This document shows, in pieces, positions 38,509-49,775 of a stretch of 64,000 nucleotides of DNA. The stretch's first letter is position 1. Each line of letters starts with the position of its first letter. Source of the DNA: Linnemannia schmuckeri (lineage: Eukaryota > Mortierellomycota > Mortierellomycetes > Mortierellales > Mortierellaceae). A program made the position numbers and the translations under genes. Location of the stretch: contig JANATG010000006.1 of the NCBI GenBank assembly GCA_029449235.1, positions 1,054,001 through 1,118,000 of the forward strand, given 5' to 3'. The notes below the pieces were generated by a model. That model ran no database searches. It was not told the origin of the DNA and saw only the letters and a program-made list of their open reading frames with translations.

Positions 38509-38539
<31 letters not shown>
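38509..38539. repeat. Poly(T) tract in the OPT4 upstream region
   Basis: About 31 T residues preceded by TTTA repeats. Confidence 0.95.
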
Positions 38540-38541
<2 letters not shown>

Positions 38542-39016
38542 CGTGGTGAGAGGGGGTCAAGGGTGAAGTGAGAAAGAGGCCGAAGGGTGATGTTTCAAAA
38601 ATGGGGCGGTCCATTGGACGCATTGGACAGCGCGACTAAAAATGGTCGCCAGAGGGCCACACGATATCCGCTGCTTACTCCCGATTAGGGACAAAGGATT
38701 ACACCCTCACCCTCCTTCGTATTCCTATTGATGCGTACTTAATCATCTCTTTTCTGCTATCACTGCTCCTCCACTACTATTCTACTATCTGTGCTTACAA
38801 TTCGCTCCCCTAGATTCGAAAATGTGACTTGTCTTTTTGTACTTGGGCCACTTCCTCGGAACTCGCGCGCTTGGGCTGACTACCTTCTCCATCGTGGCCT
38901 TCAGCAAAATATACTTAGAGAGGGGGACCCTTCAAGGATATCAAGTCCGGGCGTGCGATCGATGGTCGTCCTCAATCAGTCGCGGTCCATACTCAACCTA
39001 TGCTTCCCTAGGTTCT

Positions 39017-39020
<4 letters not shown>

Positions 39021-39061
<41 letters not shown>
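39021..39061. repeat. TC dinucleotide microsatellite
   Basis: About 20 uninterrupted TC units. Confidence 0.95.
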
Positions 39062-39063
<2 letters not shown>

Positions 39064-40799
39064 CTTCCTAACTATTGTCCTCAGCGAAAAAATACAGTCG
39101 TCGACTCACCATTCCCGGAAACCTGATCCGTTCTGTTTCTTGTGTTTTTTTCTATTTCGGCTTTTATTCCCACTCTTCTGTGAAAGTTGTTTATTTCGCT
39201 TTCAAGGTCCACCGTTAAGTTAAGTTAACTAAAACACTCAAAAGCATAAAGATTATCTATATGAGAAGAGGGCAAAAAAAAAATGAGCATGTCCGTTCAA
39301 TTGAGATTGCATTTTTATTTCATTGAAGTAAGGGTAGACAAGCAACAGACGAAAGAAATAGAAACACAAGGGTACAGGACTAAAGGTACCCGAGGACACC
39401 ATGCATCCATTCAATGAAATAAAGGCGAGCTAACGATAATCAATCACACATCATTTTCTCAATCCAATACACAAGTAAGAAACTTTTGATGAGCTGGGAT
39501 GAAGGAGGGAAGGGAGGGTTAGAAACAAAGTAAAGAATTATATGCTTTTTTGCCTCTTATGCTAATAACGAAAGGCTTGTGTCCCTGGCAATCAACTTTT
39601 AGGGTGAGGAAAGAACGACAGCTTACTTCCTTGTTGCTTGTTTTGTTTTCTTGTGGAAAGAGAGTAACTCAAGGTTGCTTCTTTTGAATGGAGTATTGCA
39701 CCACTGTGACCTTTTTTCTCTAGTAGTTTTTTTGATGCAGAACCTTGTAAAGAAAAAAAGTGAAGGAGGTGTTCGGAGAACTAGCTCGTTCTGATTGGCC
39801 CATGGGCACGACAAAGGTCTCTGGCCAAATAGAGTTGAACCGCCGCGAAGAAGTCATGAGGCCAACCCTTGGTAAAGAAACGGCCCTTTTTGGGGGTTTT
39901 ATTCACTCAATGTTGGTCTTTATCACCGCCCTTTTTTCTCAAGCAATTAAATTGTCAGTTCGAAACCATTTGGACACAAACTAAGTGAGCAAAGAGGTGT
40001 AGTATCATTTTCGATACATATGACTGGGGTGACCTAAAGCCCGGAAACCAAAAAAGAGGACAGTGCCCTTGTTTGTTTGCTTTTCTTGTTTTCTTTCGGA
40101 TGCGTTTCCGAGGACCAATGGGCATCGACCGTTTCTCCCTGGAATCATGCACATTTTTTTTGTCTATCTCTTCTTTCTCGCCTTCTCCTTCCCAAAACCA
40201 CGATGCATCACCGGTTTAGTTAGCGCCCTAGTTTGCTTTCTTTTCAAAATGTTCTTGCTCCCCTCTGACTGGGCATTGCGCTAGAATTGGTAGACATGGC
40301 ATATTCAATTACTTTAGTGTGAATAAAACAACGTTCTGTCTTCATTTCCGAGCAAAAGAAACCCAGCTCGGACTTTGATGATGGCGTGAGTGATTGTGAA
40401 AAGGGGGCAGGAATAGGAATGAAGAGTGATTTGAAGGAAAAAAATGTCTCCTTCATTTTTTTGGTCGACTAGCGTCGACAGTGCATGACCCAACATATAT
40501 CTATCCTATTTTTCTCTCTCCCATTTGTCTCGATAATTTTTCAGCCCGCGCATGTCCTTCGTTGGAACCTTGGCTGCGTGAGAGTGTGAATGAGGGACGA
40601 GATAGATCAAGTTTTGCATCCGGAGATGGAAGAAAGGTACCAATGATTACAACGTACCAAAGTGACCCGGATATTTAATTCCCGCCATCAGCAATTATTG
40701 CCACCAATCCTTCTTGGTCTCATATAGAACAGACATAATGGTGTGCTCCTTAATTCCCGCCCTGTAGTTCCTCGCCTTTTCTTCTCTTTCGCCCTCTAC

Positions 40800-40875
40800 C
40801 ACCTGGTGTAAGTGGTTAAACTGCACTCCTCTTGTTGTGGCTTACAAGAGGTCCTGGGATCAAACCTCAGTAAAA
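40800..40875 (+). other. tRNA-derived element (tRNA pseudogene or SINE head)
   Basis: A D-arm-like stem (GTGT 40806-40809 with GCAC 40823-40826) encloses AAGTGGTTAAACT, close to a pol III A box. A perfect 8-bp hairpin (40828-40835 with 40844-40851) sits where the anticodon arm would be. A clean T arm follows: CTGGG (40854-40858), loop ATCAAAC, CTCAG (40866-40870), close to a B box. The flanks cannot form a 7-bp acceptor stem, so it is not a normal tRNA gene. No full-length SINE boundaries or target duplications were defined. Confidence 0.6.
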
Positions 40876-40895
40876 TCGTAAAATATCTCTTGCTT

Positions 40896-41001
40896 CAGCC
40901 TGGGATGGCTTTATCCTGTCAAAGAATCTCTCTACCCTCAGCCTGGGACGGCTTCAATGTCCTGTCAACCTTTCCTCAGCCTGGGAAGGCTTCAATATCC
41001 A
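40896..41001 (+). repeat. Three copies of CAGCCTGGGANGGCTT unit
   Basis: Copies start at 40896, 40939 and 40977. Each reads CAGCCTGGGA-N-GGCTT, followed by a TCCTGTCAA-like tail in the first two. They lie directly downstream of the tRNA-like element and may be part of the same transposed unit. Confidence 0.8.
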
Positions 41002-42172
41002 TTCCTTATGTCTTTCACTAGTCATAGTTCCGCCATAAAAATCAATAAAAATCTCAAAGCCTCCTGCGGGCGATATAAGCAGAAAAAAAAAAAAACACTC
41101 TTTCGCCCTCTCAATCTTCCAACTCTACTCTATCCCTCACTCTCACCCTCTCGTTCTCACTCTCACTCTCTGTCCCTGTCCCTGTTCCTCTTTCTCCCTC
41201 CTTCCTAACTTAACCAAAACAAAACACTCCTATTCACGTCGTACAACGATCGCTTTGTTTCCTGGTGACAACCCGGTTTTGTTGACATGTTCACTTTTGT
41301 GTTGACCAGTCTTGTTAGAGAGAGGTCTAGTGGACAAGTTTTGTTACTTGTCAAAAACACAAAGGACATTTTCATGAATATGGTTTCCTCCCTTGTTGCT
41401 CCTAACAAAACAAACAATCAAACAAGCAAAGAGCACTCAAATTGAACTGGCCTCGGTGTCACAGCATTCATGGACTGATATATTAAGACAATACTCACCT
41501 CACCTTCCAACACCACAACAGCTCTCTTTTTTTGCTAGCTGGGTGTCCTTTGAGAAACTTAAAAACACAAATGAAGTGACATAACCCTGGACTTATTCTT
41601 CCTTCTGACACCACAGTCGCGTAGTGTTCTGTGGCTTAGTTCTGCCAGTGGAGAACTGTGAGGTATTGTGTTTATCCATCAATCGTGCTGCCTAAGACCC
41701 CTGCTCTTTCTGTATTTTCTCATTTCCATACTCCGTTAATTTCGATTACTTGCGTGCATTTTCGAAGCCCTCTAGTTGCATGTCGGTGGCTGCCCAGTAT
41801 GGCACAGGCTCCCTGTGCTTCCACCTCTGCTACTTATATGATGATATCTCCCTGTTACTCCTTATCCTCATTCCTTATTTTTCTTCTGCCACCCATATCT
41901 CGCTTATGAGAATGCGTTTCTCATTCTGGCCGCCTTCTCATTGCATATTCTTATTCAATGCGTTTCAATTGCCCGTAGTCATGACTTTGAATGCGTAACA
42001 AGATAAAAAGAGATATGGGTCCAGATGCCGAGATTTTCCTTTTCTGGTGCGCGCAACCAGCACAGGGCAATTTGATTTCCAATCGAGCTTTCGAGTGTTT
42101 TGCTTTTCACAAAAATGCATTTGCTTGTCTTTTTATTTTAAGAGTTGAAAGGGGATTGGGGTACTTTTGTAT

Positions 42173-43711
42173 TTACTTGCGGATGGTGTCGACGTTCTCC
42201 TTGAACCACTCGACGGTCTCGTTAAGAGCAACATCGAAGGGGGTGAACTGGAAGTCAGGGTTGAGGCTCATCAACTTCTTGTTGGAGGCAGTCTTCTTGT
42301 ACTGGCCATCGGCCTTGGAGGTATCGAAGCGGTAGTCGCCAGTGTAGCCCATAGCCTTGACGATGGAGTCTCCGACCTGCTTGATGGAAACCTCCTCCTC
42401 CTCGGGGACTGTTTTTTTTTGTAGAAGGGAATAGAAAATGAAAGAGTTAGGGAAAGTGTTCCGCTAGGCTAATCATAGTCGCATTCCATTCTTGACTTTC
42501 TTTCTGTGAGCACTCAAAAAAAGATTAATTAATATTGTTAAAAGATACTTACCAGACAAGATAAGAGGGGTGATCTCCTGGTACTCGCGAAGGGTCCAGA
42601 TGAAGAGCTTGGCGAGATCGCGAGAGTAAATGAACTGGCGAAGAGGGCGACCAGTTCCGGCCATGATGAAGGGGGTGCCGTTCTGCTGGGCCAAGTAGCA
42701 TTTGTGGATCAAACCGGGGATGACGTGCGAGTTGACCAAGTGGAAGTTATCATGGGGTCCAAAGACGTTGGTGGGGATGACCGAAGTGAAGTTGCATCCG
42801 TACTGCTGGTTGTAGGCGCTGTGAACAATGACAAGAATAAGAGACGATAGTGCGAGAGAGGTCAATCTCAAAGGCTCCTGCTGAACCATGTGTAGTGTGA
42901 TACCCTTGAATATGCATAATCCTGTGTAATGGAGATAGTCGTGTCGTCGAAATGTTTTTTTTTTATCCTTACCGGTTCATGACATCGACCATGCGCTTAG
43001 AGTGAGAGTAACCGTAATTGGAGTCGTGAGGAGGACCCTGGTGAACCATGGTCTCGTCAATGGGGTAGGAGGTCTTGTCGGGGAAAATGCAGGTCGACAA
43101 GCATGAAACGACTTTCTTGACCTATTACATTTAGATATTATTACAAATGGACATAAAGCATGGAATGGCGTGAGAAACAAATCCTTGTTGAGCAAAAACA
43201 CAAAGAAGGATGACAAATCCCCTGCTTTACGCTATCAGTGACCCTTTCAAGACTTACACCAAACTCCTTGGCGTTGTGCAAGACGTTGTCGTTGATGAGC
43301 AAGTTGTCGCGGAAATAATCGAGGTTAGCAGCCATGTTGCCGAAGAGACCGCCAACCTTGGCAGCCAAGTGGATGACATGGGTGGGGCGGTACTTCTCAA
43401 AGATGGCCTTGGTGGCAGCAGGGTCACTAGATGGTGTCAAGGTAACAGGAACGACATTTAAATCTTCTGCGACAAAAGTATTAAAGATCGTCCACTTGCT
43501 TCAATACGTCTATAGATGTTCTTGACGTTAAGAACCCTTGGAATCATCGCTGAGATACTTACATCAAGTTGCCGTCCTTGGAGGTGAGGTAGACCCACTC
43601 CTCGCCCTCACGGCGACCGTACTTTGAGTCGTTCTCGACGACCCACTGGATGGCCTTGCCGACGAGACCAGAGCCTCCGGTAACGAGGATAACAGACTTG
43701 GCAGGAGACAT
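42173..43711 (-). CDS. GDP-L-fucose synthase (GDP-4-keto-6-deoxymannose epimerase/reductase)
   Basis: Five exons: 43711-43563, 43426-43258, 43121-42973, 42818-42553 and 42408-42173; 322 aa, the normal length. It converts GDP-4-keto-6-deoxy-D-mannose to GDP-L-fucose with NADPH, in the cytosol, supplying fucosyl donors. Seen: the Rossmann motif GGSGLVGKA near residue 12, HVIHLAAKVGG, CLSTCIFP, and the short-chain dehydrogenase YxxxK pair (Tyr144, Lys148, in YGYSHSK). FGPHDNFHLVNSHVIPGLIHK and the closing FKENVDTIRK also fit the family. The acceptor CATCTAG at 43427 was preferred over an upstream CAG because the latter brings a stop. It is divergent from the uS19m gene. Confidence 0.93.
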
Positions 43712-43998
43712 GATGTGATGTGTAATGTGTGGGGAGAAGGGAGGTGGATGATGAATGAAAAACAAGATGATGAAGTCTGAACGCCTCCTTAAATAGCACC
43801 TCTCGATATCGAGAGCAGTGCCCTGTCCAACCTCAGGGCAGCGGACTCCCTGTATTAGAGAGTGACGTCGATTTTTTGGTGGTAAACAGATCTTCGTCCT
43901 AACTGGAGGTTCCTACAATTGGATCGGGTGCCCGCTGATGTCCTCGCCTTTTTTTTACGTTTGTCACCACCACCACCACAACACATTACTCATCCGCC
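43712..43998. promoter_or_regulatory. Divergent promoter, GDP-L-fucose synthase / uS19m
   Basis: 287 bp between two divergent starts, so both promoters must fit here. No canonical TATA box was recognised. The stretch next to uS19m is CACC-repeat rich. Confidence 0.55.
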
Positions 43999-44256
43999 AT
44001 GCCTCGATCCGCCTGGAAAGGTCCATTCTTCGTTGCCCTCCCCGGTCTCAGACAGGCCCTGACCCAGAACATCCCTGTCCGCACAAACGCCCGCGCCTGC
44101 ACCATCATCCCCTCCTTCGTCGGCCTCAAGTTCCAAATTCACAACGGCAAGGACTACACCCCACTGACTGTCACTGACGAGATGGTCGGCCACAAGCTCG
44201 GAGAGTTCGCCCCCACCAGGAAACGCTTCTCTTACCGTCAGACCAAGAACCGTTAA
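43999..44256 (+). CDS. Mitochondrial small-subunit ribosomal protein uS19m
   Basis: Single exon, 85 aa. Seen: MPRSAWKGPFF start, then RACTIIPSFVGLKFQIHNGK and the GHKLGEFAPTRK block, which is the bacterial/mitochondrial uS19 signature (GHKLGEF.PTR). It binds 16S-like rRNA in the head of the mitoribosomal small subunit. The length is typical (about 85-92 aa). No cleavable presequence is obvious, which is common for this small basic protein. It is convergent with eL19. Confidence 0.95.
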   Translation: MPRSAWKGPFFVALPGLRQALTQNIPVRTNARACTIIPSFVGLKFQIHNGKDYTPLTVTDEMVGHKLGEFAPTRKRFSYRQTKNR

Positions 44257-44982
44257 AGGAGTTCTTTTTTCACGGGAATATCGGGAAATGCCTTTGCCTC
44301 TGGTAGCAAAAGGACACATGAGACGGAGCAAGGGAGGCACATCAGAGGCAGGACACAAGGGACAAGGCAGGACAGGAAGCGAATTTCAACTCGATCAGGA
44401 GTCATGCCGTTGTATGGCTGTCCTTCTTTCGATTCTCCTCTTATCTGTGTTCTACGCTTTCTACTACACGACCCAGACTTCCTCTCTCAAACTCAATACC
44501 ACCCCTCTTTGCACTTATTGTTACATTTTCATTATTTTTTGCTATATTACATTAAAAAAACATTTTGCACACCATTTCGCTACCGAGAATCCTGACAAGT
44601 GTTGCTCTGGAAGCTATCATGACAGTAAGAACGGGAGATAGAAGAAGCATATCGGTTAAAGCATGGAAGAGTGTTGCAACTGGACAGTGGGTTTACAATG
44701 AAAATGGAAGTAAAAGTACCTCGAGTGGCTTGTGTTCTCTCTTTAACTGTTTTAACATATCAAAGCCCCGAGAACAGGCTTGCTCGTAGGGGGCCAGTCT
44801 ACAATCCCACATGGCGATTTAGTCTTAACATATGTCGCCTTCACTACTCATGATTTCAATATTAAAGCACGACTCATCACAATAACACCATTGCATTCAT
44901 ATAAAGAGGAGAGTAAATTGTTGTTGTCTTTGAAGAGTTCAGTGAGCAAATTTTATTTTCTTTGGTGAAAAAATGTCGAAAT
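44257..44982. other. Convergent intergenic region uS19m / eL19
   Basis: About 0.73 kb holding two 3' UTRs. On the minus strand AATAAA (44957-44952) lies 26 bases past the eL19 stop. No gene seen. Confidence 0.6.
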
Positions 44983-46384
44983 TTACTTCTTGGACTTCTT
45001 GGGCTCCTCGGCAGCGGCCTCAACACCGGCAAAGGCAGCGCGCTTCTCGGCAACACGCTCGTTGCGGCGGGTGCGGGCAGCCTTGGTCTTGTTGCGGTGA
45101 GCCTCGGCCTGATCAGCGATCAACTTGGCGCGGAGCTTCTCGGCCTTGACCTTGTGGATGTACTCCATAAGGACACGCTTGTTCTTGAAGACGTTACCCT
45201 TGGCCTTCATGTACAAGACATGGTACAAGTGACGGTCGATCTTGCCGGTCTCGCGGTACTTGCGAAGAAGGCGGCGGAGGACACGCTGGCGGCGCATCCA
45301 GATGACGGTGGTGGGCATACGGGCCTCAGCGGTACCCTGACGCTTACCGGTGCCAGAGTGACGACCAGCACGCTTAGCAGCGAGCTTCTCGCGGTGGCGG
45401 AAAAGCGAATGCATGGTCTGGGGCTTCTTGATGATGAGACCATCCTTGACGAGCTTGCGGATGTTCTGGCCTATGATTCAATATCAATTGGATAATTAAA
45501 AGCTGGTCAGTGGCAACGTCTTTTTTTTTTTTTTTACAAAACATTGGCGATAATCACACAGCAAATAGCTGTGCACAGCTACTGTGTGTCCTTGACAGTA
45601 ATTCGTCTGCTGGTAGTCGTCCAAGTAAGAAGGACACAGAACAAACATGGTAGCTGCCCAATGAATTGTTGACAATTCTGACTGTATCGAAGTACATATT
45701 GACGACGGTTAATGTTGACGCAATCAAAAGGCCCGTTCACAGCCAAGCCGAAAAAGGAGGGGTCTGCTGGTGTGCAGAGTCAACGACGGCGGGTGGGGAT
45801 GAGAGAAATGGTAGAGATTGCGAGATCACTTTGAGGTGCAGTTCAAGGTCGCACTCCTGAAGGTGGCTCTTCCTGATTATTATCCCGTATGCTCTGCCAA
45901 AAAGGACTTGGTGGGTAAGACGGAACTTACGAGAGTTGGCGTTGGCAATCTCGGTGACCTCGTTAGGGTCAAGCCAAATCTTGCGCTGTCCGCACTTCAA
46001 GACGGCGGCGGCCAAACGTTTCTGACTGCTCAAAGAAACCCTGTTTGAGGAAATACAGTAGAGAAGCAGGAAATAGAGTCAGGAATGGTGAGCGCTGTTG
46101 GAAGAGATGAGATTTCGGTACGTTGAGGGGATGATCGATGGCGGTCGGTGATGGTAGGCACTGACTAAAGTTGAAAATCCTGAATGTCAAATGTCGAATC
46201 TGAGAATGGAGCATGAATTCCTGTTGTAGTCAATAGAGGGTTGCGGATCGATGAATGATCCTTCCTGAAAGTGCAATCCCACGGGCGACTGTGTTGGTGA
46301 TCCAGCCGGGATCCAGTTGGTAATGGTATGAGTGTTGTCTGGGTGGTGTTGGCAGCTTTGGCTGTTCGATCAAACTACGCACAT
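44983..46384 (-). CDS. Large-subunit ribosomal protein eL19
   Basis: Exons 46384-46383, 46040-45931 and 45470-44983; 199 aa. Seen: MVSLSSQKRLAAAVLKCG, KIWLDPNE, NIRKLVKDGLIIKK and the long basic helix through GTAEARMPTTVIWMRRQR, ending in Lys-rich sequence; the match to cytosolic eL19 (60S subunit) is very close. Exon 2 starts G-GTT-TCT after an AAACAG acceptor, so the preceding exon must end in AT. The only AT followed by GT on the minus strand over the next several hundred bases is at 46384-46383 (GTGCGT donor), making a 342-nt intron inside the start codon. The first exon is therefore inferred, the rest is firm. Divergent from uS13. Confidence 0.92.
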
Positions 46385-47338
46385 GTTTAAAACGACTAGA
46401 AGCAAAGGAGGAAAAAAGGACTTCTCGCCTGCTGTGGCATAATAATACCGCTCGAAAATTTTTTGGCGTGGCTTTCGTCTGCATCCATTCGTCTTGTTAA
46501 GGGCCACTCGCATCCAACTTTCCTCAAGGGACTTCAAAAATTAATTTAGCTCTTGGTCCTTAAGCTAGTTTATTCGTCCGCCTGAAGAGGCATAGAGGTG
46601 TGCTCGTGGCGCATAGGAGAAATGAAGGGAAGGACAAAGATATCGGCCGCCAGAGGCTCTGAATACGTTCTTGTCTTCAAAGCTGTCGCTCTAGAATGCT
46701 ATGATAGCAACAGGTTGAATATCACCTTTTATCTCTTTACTTCACGCCAATGGTCAAGTCGCGTCTATGGTGGGACTGGAAGGCGGAAGTTGGCTCGTGT
46801 TGATTGCCTATTTAATTGCTTTCTTTAACTAAAAGTATGAGGGAATGCATAGTGGTGAAAGTGAGTGGGAAGTGAGAAGAGTAAAGCACGACCCGATATA
46901 CTGACTGCGGCGACAATGAGATATGGTAGTTTTTAGGACGCATGAACCAAAAAAGGGGACGCAGCTAACCAAGGGCGACAAGCCACAGGCAGCGTAAAGG
47001 CAAGTGCTACCGGCCAATTTTGATAATCCTTTTTCCCGCAATACTCAAACCAAGATGGAAAGTGGAAATTGACATATGACGGACAGAGAGGAACCATCCA
47101 TCGGGACATCGATCGATACTTACACCCATCAATTGCCAGCCTGGACACCACTCACACATCGACAACCCTTCTTAATGCCCATTGGCATCGTCAATTTATC
47201 CACCTGGAGAAACCATGCCCAAAAATTACTCCTCCCTCCACCCTCCACCCTCGGCATCAACTGCAGGCGAACATAGAGATCTAGATCAGCCTGTTTAACA
47301 CTGGACACCATCTCTTTTTTTTCCTTTCACGACAACAG
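46385..47338. promoter_or_regulatory. Divergent region eL19 / uS13, includes first uS13 intron
   Basis: Contains the promoters of two ribosomal protein genes and, at its right end, an intron acceptor (pyrimidine tract then ACAACAG, 47338). The ATG exon of uS13 must be in here. ATG followed directly by GT occurs at 46750, 46767 and 46923; none has a strong GTAAGT donor, so the choice is left open. Confidence 0.55.
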
Positions 47339-48361
47339 TCTCTCCTTGTCCCTGAGAAAGGCCAATTCCAGCACATTCTTCGTGTCCTTAACACGAACGT
47401 GGAGGGCAAGACCAAGATCATGTTCGCCATGGTAAGTCTAACCTAGCATCTGGCGCAGTTCATTAAGTTGTTTCTTCGGGTAGTGTTCGAGCCTTGAACA
47501 GCCCGCTAATATCACCTCCTCGCTTTGTTTTGAATTCTCTAGACGAACATCAAGGGTGTCGGTCGTCGTTATGCCAACTTGGTCTGCAAGAAGGCTGATA
47601 TCGACTTGAAGAAGAGGTGCGTTCAAGGAACACAAACGCAAATAGACAAAGGAACAGGAGGGCAACTTTGTTAGCTACCAGCAACCAACGGGATCTATTC
47701 TGGACTATTATAGCCAAGCACTGATGCTGCAGAAATATCCTTATTCTCCAGCTGGGACCACTCATCAGCTCTTGAAGGGGAGAAACCATCATCACTCCGA
47801 GTCCGTAGAAGGAATGGAGGAAACACGCAGTCGCACGAGTGGTGGACTGAGAGTAGAGACTCCGGATACTGTAAAGCAGGAAGCTTTTACACCATCGCTA
47901 GATTTTTTTTACTTTTCGACGCTGGACCTGAGCCGCACGGAGGCTTTCGCCAAGGAGCATGCTTCTTCCACCTACCAACTATTCCGGCACCATCGACACA
48001 TACACACAAAACACGGAAACAAGTGGCTTACTCTATCGTCTTCCTTCGTCCTGTTCAATTTATTAGAGCTGGTGAGCTTACCAACGAAGAGCTCGAGCGT
48101 CTCGTTACCATCATGCAGAACCCTACCCAGTACAAGGTTCCCCAGTGGTTCCTCAACAGACAGAAGAACTTCGTTGATGGAAAGTACACCCAGCTTTTGG
48201 CCAACGGTCTCGACAACCAAATGCGTGAGGATTTGGAGCGTCTCAAGAAGATTCGCGCCCATCGTGGTCTCCGTCACTACTGGGGCGTCCGTGTCCGTGG
48301 TCAGCACACCAAGACCACTGGTCGTCGCGGTCGCGTCGTCGGTGTCTCCAAGAAGAAGTAA
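47339..48361 (+). CDS. Small-subunit ribosomal protein uS13 (S18), start exon not placed
   Basis: Visible exons 47339-47431, 47543-47616 and 48067-48361 encode all but the initiator Met: SLLVPEKGQFQHILRVLNTN, TNIKGVGRRYANLVCKKADI and AGELTNEELERLVTIMQNP through RGQHTKTTGRRGR and VSKKK; 154 aa with Met. This is cytosolic uS13 (yeast Rps18), in the 40S head contacting the large subunit and tRNA. The codon phase at 47339 is zero, so an exon ending exactly in ATG lies upstream. The last intron is 450 nt, longer than most here; I could not identify a snoRNA in it. AATAAA at 48723. Divergent from eL19. Confidence 0.93.
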
Positions 48362-49775
48362 ACTGTAAGTTTGTCCTGGCGTTTTTGAATTATTATTTTC
48401 TTGCTATCTTTCGGAAAAGAGTGAGAATCAGATCAAGACCCTTTTTTTGTTACAAATGATGCTTAAAAACTTATCTACATTGTCCGAAACTATATGTGGA
48501 CAATCTACGTTTTCCTGATACCTTACAACTAAACATCTCAATGGGCTACGGACGACTCGCACTCGTGCAGACAGTCAGACAACAATCGGTGGGATATTAA
48601 AAGGCTTCATGGATTTTGTTCCGTATGTCTAACCTTTGCCTCGACGTTTTTTTGTCTGTTCTGTCAATAGATCTCTCTCGATATCGCCGTCATTCTTGGA
48701 CTCTAGTTGTAATTTTCGAGGAAATAAACAACTTATCATTACAGACAAAAAAACATTGAGCTAGTCAATGATTGCATGTTCTCATTGTTGCCATTTTCCT
48801 TATAACTTCGCCCATTGTGAGACCTGTGGCTTGAACAAAAGAGCTATCGGTTATGTAGCTGACTAATTTCGCTGCCATCCCTTCACTTTTGTGTGGTCAG
48901 GATCGCACTCTGAGTCTTCACGTAGGGAAGAAGGTCAGGGTTATTTTCTTGGGTGGTGATAGGATTGGGGCACATCACCATCACCATTGCCCTCTACTGA
49001 GCTATCCCCTACTAAACACATATCACAAAGATTATTTTCCTTTTTGAACGAGATTTTTTTTCGCACTTCTATCACCACCCAAGATAATAACCCTGACCTT
49101 CTTCCCTACGTGAAGACTCAGAATGCGATCCTGACCACACAAAAGTGGAGGGATGGCAGCGAAATTAATAGTTAACTATGCTGTGTTCTTTTCTCCTGTA
49201 CGCGTGAACCCCTTATTGGCACTGCCAGGTGTCTCCAAGATGGATTTGAGCACCAAAGTCTTGATCGGAGAAAAGGGCTAGGCTCAAATTTCCTGCGGAT
49301 TTTTGTACGGTTGGATTGAAGTCCATTGGAGAAACCTGTACTCAGAGCGGTATCCTCGGTTAGATTGTCGAAATGTTTAAGTGATAAGGTATTCCTCGTT
49401 CAATAATGCAACTCGTCGACAATTGGCTGCTCGAAGACCTTCAAAAAAGGAACAAAAAGGTAATTGTGCTATTGTTTTCAGTTCCGCACGGTCCACATTC
49501 CATTAATTCGTTCATCACAGGAGAACCAAATGGGAAGCCCATGGACATGGGTGTGTACGTAGTTTCTCCTGCGGATTTTTTAGGCTCAAGCTTTTTTGCT
49601 TGTTACCACTCTCCTGGATGTCAACCTCCCCCCATAAAGGGCATGACGCTTCTTCTATTTTTTTTTCCCCTCTTCCTCATCTCATTAGCGTTTTAGTTTT
49701 TCTTTTACTTTATTCCTTCTGCTTGCCTTTGCCATCAGTCATCGGTTCATTCGACTTGTCACCGCCATCTCATCC
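48362..49775. other. Intergenic region uS13 / ABC transporter
   Basis: About 1.4 kb. The uS13 3' UTR occupies the left end, then a 323-bp foldback element (48856-49178), then the ABC transporter promoter and leader. No gene-like frame. Confidence 0.6.
48856..49178. mobile_element. Foldback MITE-like element with about 105-bp inverted repeats
   Basis: The left arm (about 48856-48962) and right arm (about 49069-49178) are reverse complements with only a few mismatches and a 4-nt length difference near the outer end. Both include the TTCGCTGCCATCCC and GGTCAGGATCGCA blocks. The loop is about 106 nt and has no coding capacity. Both ends are TA (TAGCTGAC on the left, GTTAACTA on the right), compatible with a TA target duplication as in Tc1/mariner-type elements. 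No transposase is present, so it is non-autonomous. Confidence 0.8.

Larger units (their letters stand above)
38120..42172. other. 4-kb gene-free region between OPT4 and GDP-L-fucose synthase
   Basis: No supportable CDS. The left part should hold the OPT4 promoter (CTAATTGGCTCC near 38474 is a CCAAT-type match on the minus strand). It contains a T-rich tract (38509-38539), a TC microsatellite (39021-39061), a tRNA-derived element (40800-40875), three copies of a short GGGANGGCTT repeat unit (40896-41001) and the 3' flank of the fucose synthase gene. Confidence 0.55.

Noticed and set aside
40800..40875. Functional tRNA gene
   Set aside because: No acceptor stem can form and the anticodon arm is abnormal, so it was described as tRNA-derived instead.
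47617..48066. snoRNA in the 450-nt uS13 intron
   Set aside because: Ribosomal protein introns often host snoRNAs, but I could not find a convincing C/D or H/ACA box set with flanking stem.
47724..48368. 214-codon plus-strand frame over the end of uS13
   Set aside because: It overlaps the uS13 last exon in another frame and the intron; no homology.
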